From NCBI GenBank assembly GCA_015179025.1, contig WHUX01000052.1:248001-312000 (forward strand): a stretch of DNA of 64,000 nucleotides, given 5' to 3'. Numbering within the stretch: position 1 is the stretch's first letter; each line of letters begins with the position of its first letter. Below are positions 57,230-64,000 of this stretch, piece after piece. Source of the stretch: Terfezia claveryi (Eukaryota > Ascomycota > Pezizomycetes > Pezizales > Pezizaceae). The notes under the pieces were generated by a model. The model did not search any database. It was not told where the DNA came from and worked only from the letters and a program-made list of their open reading frames with translations. Position numbers and translations under genes: made by a program.

Positions 57230-60200
57230 ATGAGCTCGTTGCCAGAGGGGAGCTCTGACATCCGTGGAAGGGGGGGCAATGGTGAAGATGAAAGTGGGAT
57301 GGTTATTGGTGTACGAAAAGGGCTCGAGAGAACTGCCACGGTGGATGTGGTATTGAACAATGAGACCGCACAAACGGACGCAAGTGGAAAAGTCACAGTA
57401 GGAGATGTAGAAACCGGTATGGACGATGATATTGAGGGCAACGAAATGGATGGAGGGTTGGGCAGACCAAACCTTGGGGATGTGGAGGATAGTGGTGCGT
57501 CGCAAAAGGTAATGGAGTATCTTCACGATGCCAGGGAAGATACTGAGGCAGGATCAACCGAGGCCATGTTTCGAGGTTACCAGAAGATCTACCATGAAGA
57601 GAAGAAGGCAGATGAGATGGACACCTCAGTATCCAGTCCTACTCTGTCTACTTCAATAGCAAATGATTCCCAATCAGTTCATGTTAGTCCTACTTTGTCT
57701 ACTTCAATAGCAGATGATTCCCAATCAGTTCATGTTGGTTACCAAGCGCTCCGTTTTCATTGTTACTCAGATGTTGATAATTAAACTGCTAGGACTCAGT
57801 CGCATCGTCTCCTGGGGGTAGTGCATATGATAGCCGTTTATCCTCATCTTTTCACAGCCCTTCACCATCGCTGCATCCATTCGATCACCGGTTTCAATCT
57901 CGATTACAGCCCCAAACACCGTCTCCCCTTCCCTCTGCCTTCTTCTCTACAAGCTCCAGAAGTTCATCAGGACTTGGCCAGCAGGATGTACTCAACGGAA
58001 GAATTGATGCGAACAGCGCTCCATGGGACGTTATCAGGTGGACGAAGCTGAAGAAAATCACAACACAGGTCTTCTCTGAAGCCGGGAGGCGCAGCTTTGG
58101 AACACCAACATGTATCTCTATCGCCTCAACAATCGTGATAGGAACATCAAAAGGAATTATACTGGTTTTCGATTATGTTCAAAACCTCAAGAACATCATT
58201 GGTCCTGGCACGAAGGGTAGGCTATCATGTAAATCATAATGGTAACATCCTGCTGACACTGCTAGCTGTCGAATGCGGGTCGATCACTGCTCTAGCTGTC
58301 TCCGCAGACCATACTACCATTGCTGGTGGGCACTCACAAGGTCATATATTTACCTGGGAGCTGGCTAAGCCAGCACGTCCTTTTTTATCAATACCCCCGA
58401 TCTCTTCTTCAGTTCTCGAACAACGTAGAGTTGATGGCCATATTGAGGGTGTATCTATATTGCATCTTGGTTTTTTGGGAACAAGACACACAGCTCTAGT
58501 TTCAGCTGATGGTTATGGGATGGCATTTTCTCACCTCACAACACGAGGACTTGGTGCCTTGGTGAGAATTGTGAAGACAGCTCGAATTTTGGGGAGATAT
58601 CCTTTTGATATTCCAGCATCAGGTCGACCACGCAAGCCTAGTTCAGTATTGGCATTTGCCCCTCTTCCATTGGGAAACTCAGTCCAGGCAACAGATTCTA
58701 TGGGTCTGGTGGCGATCCTCACTCCATATCTTCTAGTTGTCATATCAACCACACCAGTGGCTCAAACGCAGCATAAAGCTAGTAGGCCAAAAGAGGTGGC
58801 TCATGACAAGGCACTCAGTGGATGTGTTGCCTGGTTTCCATCAGTCAAGCTCAAAGAGAGTTCGGTAAATTCAGATATACCGCCAAAGTCTTCCAAAGCT
58901 AAATTAGCATACTCTTGGTCGAACGTCCTTACTATACTAGAGCTGTCTATTGCCGAACCAAAACCTTCAGAAGATCCAAACAGGCCCCCAGTCCTGAAGT
59001 TCCAGGCAAAGAGTAGATGGGAGTATGATGAGGCAATTGTGGCTGTACAATGGATCAGTCGACAGGTTGTTGCCCCTTGTTGCCCTGATTGAGCTGTGAA
59101 GCTTATAATCGACAGATATTGTGTGTTCTCACGACCACTCAGCGTTTGGTCATCTTAGAAGAACCTGGTCTCCATATGACTGAAACATTCGATTTGATGC
59201 CAAAGCAAATAATTCATCATCGTCATTTCCGCCATCACTTGATGCCTTTGATAGATACCCTGGATGAAGAGGCATCCTTCCACCCCACCATTGCTGACGC
59301 TTTCTATAATAGCTTCAAGACTTTCAAGGGCCGGGTTTTCTTGCTGGTATTCTTCCCTTAATCTCATAGAAGGAGACGTAACTGACTTGTGGCAGTGTCA
59401 ATATGAAATATCGGTCGGATCTCTATCAAACTGGGCAGACAGACTACTTGCTATGATGGAACTTGGTGACTTTATTGGCGCTATACAGCTTGCTACAGAA
59501 TACTACGTCGGAGAAGCCAATAAGATCACTGTTGGACTTCCAGAAGAACCACATCTACGACACCCACTAGTACAGGAGAAGCTCCTTGAAATGATGGCCG
59601 CGTCTTTAAGATACGCCTTTGGCAGAACTTCCTCGCCTCTGCATTCAGAAATACTGGGGAAGCACCAATTGCAAGAACTGGCCACTGTATGCTTCGTTTC
59701 ATGTCTCTGCATGGGCACTATAGATTTCTTATACGACGAAGTCTTTGAGTATTACGTGGGCCGGGGATGTGAGGGGATCTTTCTAGAGACATTGGAGCTC
59801 TATATTCTCGAAGGGCGAATAACCTCTATTCCACCAATTATTATCAAGGCCCTCATTTTATATTTCACGTCACTCGAACAGGAAAGCAGGCTGGAAGCCA
59901 TGATATGCCACATGGACACAACTACAATGGATATTGACCAAGTTACAGCCTTGTGCAAGCAGCATAGCCTCTATGATGCCCTCATATACGTATGGAATCG
60001 TGCTTTGGGAGACTACATTACGCCCATGATTGACCTTCTATCACTCTTGAAGCCAATTGTATATGGACGGGAGCTGCAGAACGATTACTCCATATATGTC
60101 GTCAATGCTCTAAAGATCTTTCCTTACTTGTCATACACTCTTACCGGACGCATATATCCCACCGGTGAGCTTCTCTTAGATGCTGAGGCTATTACTGCAA

Positions 60201-62620
60201 AGGCTGAAATATATTATTTTCTCTTCCTTGGGAGGGTCATAACGTGGCCACGACAAGGAGGGATGCCTTTTCTCACCAGAATAGACGGTACTCCAGAACA
60301 ATCTTTTCCATATCTCCGTCTTATCCTTAAATTTGATGCGCCCAGATTCTTGAGCGCCCTAAATGAGGCCTTTGAGGATCCATTTCTCAATGGCCCAGCA
60401 GATCAGGCTTCCTCTGACATGAAATGCAAAGGGACCGAGGAGCAAATGTTTGCTCGCTCCGTCAATCGACAGTATATTATTACCATCCTTCAGGAAGTTA
60501 TGAACAGCAAAGAGTTTCCTCCACAAGACACCATATATCTGAATATGTTCATTGCTCGCAACCTGCCAAAATTCCAGCAGTTCATCCTTCTTACTGGAAG
60601 TGCTCTCAATAGTGTCCTAGTGGAACTATGCAATTACCCAGCAGCAGATATTGCAGATGACTGTCAGCTGAGCGTGGAATATCTCCTCTCTGTTTACCAT
60701 CCCCCAGACCTAGAGCATTTGATTGATTTTTTCGAAAGAGCAAAGTTCTACAGAGTCTTGAAGTCAATCTTTAGGGCCGAGAAGCAATATGGAAAGCTTT
60801 TCCAGGCATACTTGAAAGATGAAGATTCCCCGGAGGCAATTTTTGGTTGTATCGAGGAGTGTCTACACCCACCAAACCAAATTTCAGCAAAGCAGCGCAA
60901 TGGCGTCCGTGGAGTCATTGTGGAGAACGCGAGAAAGTTGATTGATATCGATAGCTCCATGGCAGCAAGGTATATTAACGCCTATGCAGCAGACCTTCAT
61001 GGCCCTTTACTAGATGCGGTGCAGGATCGGCCACAGGATCAGTTCTCATACCTCCGTGCCATCCTTGAACCACCCACTGAGAAGGAAGGTACGGGTTGGA
61101 CTAGACCTGAGATTTTGGCCTCTACTCCGTCTATAGCAGAGCTTTATGTAAAGCTGATGTGCAAGTACGATGCAAGAAATGTCCAAGACTTCGTCAGCAA
61201 CCTACAGTCCGGAGATCTACGACTGGAAGAAGTCCTACCGTCTATGGAGGAAAGTGGTGTTGTTGATGCTATGGTACCGCTTATGGCAAGGGAAGGCCAG
61301 GTTAGGAATGCTATGCATCGATTAATCGAACACCTGCACAGTCTCGAGGCTGTTTTGCTGGGGCTACTCCAGGCATATGTGGACTCTAGTGTGGAAAACT
61401 GCAGTATTGATGTAAAAGACCGTGCAGAGGATCTTCTTGCCTCTCTCAAGAAATATACTCAGGTCGGAATATGGCTCTGTCAAGACCACATGCTATCCAC
61501 CAGCCAGACAGTTAGTTTGCACAGGAAATATACAAGACCCGATAACAAGGACTTATTATCTCAAGAAGAACTTCTCTGGTTAGACTTCATCGATACTGTC
61601 GTACAAATCGCAAAGAACTGTACATCGGCAGCTACTCCGTCAACAACCGCGGATAAAATTGAAGTCAACGGGCCAGCCTCAACTTTTGCCCCTGCTAGGA
61701 CTCATAATATAGCTAACACTGCTATATTGAGTTTGCGGAAACTTGTCCAAACTGTATTCACTGCTTTGCTTACTTCTACTACTACCCCCTCATCTTCTTC
61801 CTCCTCTTCCACCAACCGTCGCATTGAGCATATATCGTCATCATCTCCTCCTCCTCCTTCTTCTTCTTCTTCATCAACAAATACCTCCTTCCTCCGTATC
61901 CTTCGCGCATTCCTCTCCCGCGCTTCTCTATCCTCCCCATCACTCTCCGAGCTCCGCTCCGTCCTAGCAGGGATCTTTGATGCATATATGTACGAAAACC
62001 AGCTTCTGTCTTTGGCAAATAAGTTACTGGACAAGGACCGGTTTCAGCAAGTCGATTATTCTGTTCAACGGCGGACTGCGGGGTGGAGGCCTCTTGGGCA
62101 GGCATGTGAGGCATGTGGGAGGAGAGCGTGGGGGCTGGGAGCGGCAGGGGGGATTTTTGCAGCGTGGGAGAAAAGGAAGATAGAGAAGTATAAGAGGGAG
62201 AAGGAGGAGAGGGAACGGAAGGTGAAACCGGATGTTGTGGCGGTAGAGACTCAGCAAAGGGGAGGGGGTGGTAGTGCCTCGTGGGGGCCGCAGGTCGGCA
62301 CTGGGAAGGGGAAGGAGAAAATGAAGATTAATACTGTCGTAGCTGCGGGGGCAATTACTCCAACCACTGCTACTGCGACTACTGCTGCTAGTTCTACTGA
62401 TGCTAATACTACTACCACCTCAGCGAGTGAGTTGGTGGTTTTCACTTGTAGGCATGTCTATCATAAAATTTGTCTGGAGGAACTTCAGGGTAATGGAGAT
62501 GGTAATGGAAGGAATATGCTGCAACACAGGAGGGGAGGAGGAGGAGGGGTGGGTTCAGCGGCGGGTGGGGGATTTAAATGTTTAGCTTGTGAACCCAGAG
62601 GAGTTGTAGGGCCTATTTGA
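57230..62620 (+). CDS. VPS8: Vacuolar sorting protein Vps8 (CORVET subunit)
   Basis: CORVET tethering subunit that binds Rab5/Vps21 at early endosomes. Exons: 57230-57733, 57793-58216, 58266-59065, 59115-59346 and 59396-62620. The N-terminus is acidic and contains a 51-bp tandem duplication. Then the family's beta-propeller: APWDVIRWTKLKKITTQVFS, GTSKGIILVFDYVQNLKNII, ITALAVSADHTTIAGGHSQG (58275) and HIFTWELAKPARPF. The long exon holds the alpha-solenoid: YEISVGSLSNWADRLLAMME, GDFIGAIQLATEYYVGE, FYRVLKSIFRAEKQYGKLFQ and AYLKDEDSPEAIFGCIEECL. The C-terminus has a RING-like zinc module: QACEACGRRAWG, then a Lys/Glu insert and Thr/Ala tract, then VVFTCRHVYHKICLEEL and FKCLACEPRG. The Gly/Ser/Thr insertion (62210-62420) inside the RING is unusually long. 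The poly-Ser/Pro stretch at 61786-61880 is also extra. Confidence 0.94.
57634..57735 (+). repeat. 51-bp in-frame tandem duplication in VPS8
   Basis: Two copies of SPTLSTSIA.DSQSVHV (the first has N, the second D at the variable residue). The DNA copies differ at two positions only, so the duplication is young. The first intron starts right at its end. Confidence 0.9.
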
Positions 62621-63352
62621 TTCACTGTGCTTTTTGTTTGTAAACTATGTTTCTTTTCCTATTTTACATTGGGGCTATTTTGGTCTTATTTCTAATTCAA
62701 TAGCCACTCTGCTTTAGTGCTCCTATAAATATTTCCTGCCACCATGGCTATCTCTCTTTGGAGGAGAGAAGACGATTAAATCTTGTGAGTCTGGATAGTT
62801 TGTAATTAAATTAGCCATTTTATAGGTTCAAAGTAAACGACAGAAATTATCCAACCACTTAATGACGCTAAAGAGTCATGTTCATCGATTAGGCTGCAGG
62901 CTTCAGCACGCAGATCATTGATTTTGGCGGTCGATGACCATATATCCATCCTCTGCCAGACTTTGCAATGTTCTGAACGGGGTTTCCTGGAGAGATGTAT
63001 GCAAAAAAGACAGCTACATACAGTACCCTGGCGAAAGTATATATTTTTGCAAGGGGGAGTCGCAAATACTTTCGCCGGGGTATTGTAGGTAAGTTTAACT
63101 TGATTTTTTTTTTTTTTTTTTTTTTCATTTTCCAGTTTAGTTAATGCAAAAAGAAAAGAAAAAAAAAGCCAAACGTTTATAATAAATTAGTCTGGTATGC
63201 TACCCCATTACATATTTAACATCAGGCATATACAGTTACTTAGTTACTAGAGGGATTTAGCAAGCTTTTTCTTGTTAATGTTATTGCTATCGTTACTAAG
63301 CAGAAATAGCCTAAAAGTTAAAAGAGGTTTAGCAAGCTCTGATTGTTAAATG
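62621..63352. other. AT-rich intergenic DNA with a hairpin mini-element
   Basis: Contains a T-run at 63102-63125, the 65-bp element at 63021-63085 and one TTAGTCTGGT motif (63187). No gene. Confidence 0.55.
63021..63085. mobile_element. 65-bp hairpin mini-transposon with TA duplication
   Basis: Left end CAGTACCCTGGCGAAAGTA (63021-63039) and right end TACTTTCGCCGGGGTATTG (63067-63085) are near-perfect inverted repeats. They are separated by about 27 bases that extend the stem partly. TA flanks both sides (63019-63020 and 63086-63087). Size, CAGT start and TA duplication fit a Tc1/mariner-derived MITE reduced to its ends. Confidence 0.65.
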
Positions 63353-63571
63353 TTAAGTGCCGCCAACAACGTACAGCGGCAGCAGCTTGGGATAGCGCTC
63401 AAAATAGTCGGTAATTTGTGTTTGATTTACGCTATGAGATAACACGCACTCTGGAGTTTGAAGAGGAGCTTGATCCTGAGGATCTATAGTGAGACTTTGG
63501 ATGTGTTCTGAGAAATATTCAAAGGTAGAGAGCGAGCGCAAAAGGGGTAGGTATTGATGGTACATAACCAT
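63353..63571 (-). CDS. Small ORF with a PIP-box-like motif
   Basis: 72 codons from the ATG at 63571 to the TAA at 63353. The frame is open a little further upstream, but only with a non-ATG start. The C-terminal part reads SHSVNQTQITDYFERYPKLL. QTQITDYF fits the PCNA-interacting consensus Qxx(I/L/M)xx(F/Y)(F/Y). No other domain is visible. Upstream at 63605-63647 are two X-box-like palindromes. Candidate readings are a small replication or ribonucleotide-reductase regulator, or the end of a decayed pogo/Fot1-type transposase, since such transposases can carry PIP boxes. Alternatively it is a chance ORF: 72 codons in AT-rich DNA is not rare. I cannot choose between these. Confidence 0.35.
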   Translation of the reverse strand: MVMYHQYLPLLRSLSTFEYFSEHIQSLTIDPQDQAPLQTPECVLSHSVNQTQITDYFERYPKLLPLYVVGGT

Positions 63572-63604
63572 AAGTGTGCGGCTATTTTTATTTACTAACA
63601 AATG

Positions 63605-63618
63605 GTTGCTATGGTAAC
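63605..63618. promoter_or_regulatory. X-box-like palindrome (RFX-type), copy 1
   Basis: GTTGCTATGGTAAC, one base off the perfect half-site pair of the RFX consensus (GTNRCC..RGYAAC). 33 bp upstream of the small ORF's ATG. Confidence 0.55.
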
Positions 63619-63633
63619 ATCGGAAGTTGTCGG

Positions 63634-63647
63634 GTTGCCATGGTAAC
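63634..63647. promoter_or_regulatory. X-box-like palindrome (RFX-type), copy 2
   Basis: GTTGCCATGGTAAC, a full match to the RFX consensus, 29 bp centre to centre from copy 1. Fungal RFX factors (Crt1/Rfx1) repress DNA-damage genes such as ribonucleotide reductase through such sites. Confidence 0.6.
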
Positions 63648-64000
63648 TTAACAAGAATATTGACAAGAATCTAAGTTGCTAAATCCCTCATAGCTTAGAA
63701 AGGTAACCAAGGTATAAACCACCCCCACCCCCCAAAAAAAAAGAAAAAATTTTTCTTTGATTGCATTCTTACTAGAACTGACCTGTTCTCGTGGTATCAA
63801 GAGAACCTTTACATCAGATCAGTTTAACAATGCCCAGAGTACAGATTGATGTATCGTTTGATGTACTCCATATTACTACTTCAGCCCCCAAAACGAACTC
63901 AGTTATCCGGAATACAACAGGGCTCATGCTTCTCGGTACAGACCCGGATTTTTGCAATGAAAAAAAAAAAAAAAAAAAAAAAAAAAACTGTGCAACTGTG
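63648..64000. other. AT-rich end of window
   Basis: No gene seen. Contains CCACCCCCACCCCCC and poly-A runs (63959-63987). Confidence 0.5.

Noticed and set aside
63021..63085. Reading the hairpin as a transcription terminator
   Set aside because: It lies about 400 bp from the nearest gene end, and has TA flanks and Tc1-type ends; eukaryotic genes do not use such hairpins as terminators.

Overview
This is nuclear DNA from a filamentous ascomycete, most likely a Pezizomycotina and possibly an early-diverging lineage such as Pezizomycetes (the placement is inference). The support is fungal protein families throughout, short introns of about 50-80 bp with GT..AG ends and CTAAC-like branch sites, fungus-specific domain combinations (SPX-ankyrin-GDPD Gde1, UCS-domain She4/UNC-45, GH17 glucanase), and a Ty1/copia element primed by the initiator tRNA.

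Layout. 1-3062: an Rtp1/Tango6-like gene running off the left edge (minus) and the Sm core protein SmF (plus). 3063-18900: a repeat-rich island. It holds candidate MITEs ending in CCAACCAGACTA, a decayed Tc1/mariner-like transposase fragment, and a 1.85 kb foldback element with 640-bp inverted arms and a TA duplication. A complete 4.7 kb copia retrotransposon is inserted in one arm of the foldback element. A DEAH helicase gene of the Prp43/DHX15 type with several frame breaks lies further right. 18902-31950: GDE1, a PPR-like mitochondrial protein, TFIIH subunit Tfb4, a taspase/threonine aspartase and ARP3. 32252-52759: She4/UNC-45, a secreted GH17 glucanase, ALG2, ZPR1, a coiled-coil protein, TRM12/TYW2, an ER EF-hand protein, an Rpr2/Snm1-type protein, chorismate mutase ARO7 and the lariat debranching enzyme DBR1. 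54162-62620: the mRNA export adaptor YRA1/ALYREF with one very long intron, and the CORVET subunit VPS8. 62621-64000: AT-rich DNA with a 65-bp hairpin mini-transposon, a small PIP-box ORF and two RFX-type X-boxes.

Most genes are housekeeping and unrelated in pathway. Several form divergent pairs with shared upstream regions (ALG2/ZPR1, coiled-coil/TRM12, EF-hand/RPR2, ARO7/DBR1, taspase/ARP3). RNA metabolism is well represented (SmF, Prp43-like, Tfb4, Trm12, Rpr2/Snm1, Dbr1, Yra1), but I see no evidence that this is more than chance.

The points most worth a second look are the nested foldback/copia structure with its empty site preserved in the opposite arm, the dispersed CCAACCAGACTA family, the frame-broken helicase, the long YRA1 intron beside micro-exons, and the PIP-box ORF next to paired X-boxes. 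Exon boundaries are my reading of splice sites and protein frame; none has been checked against transcripts.
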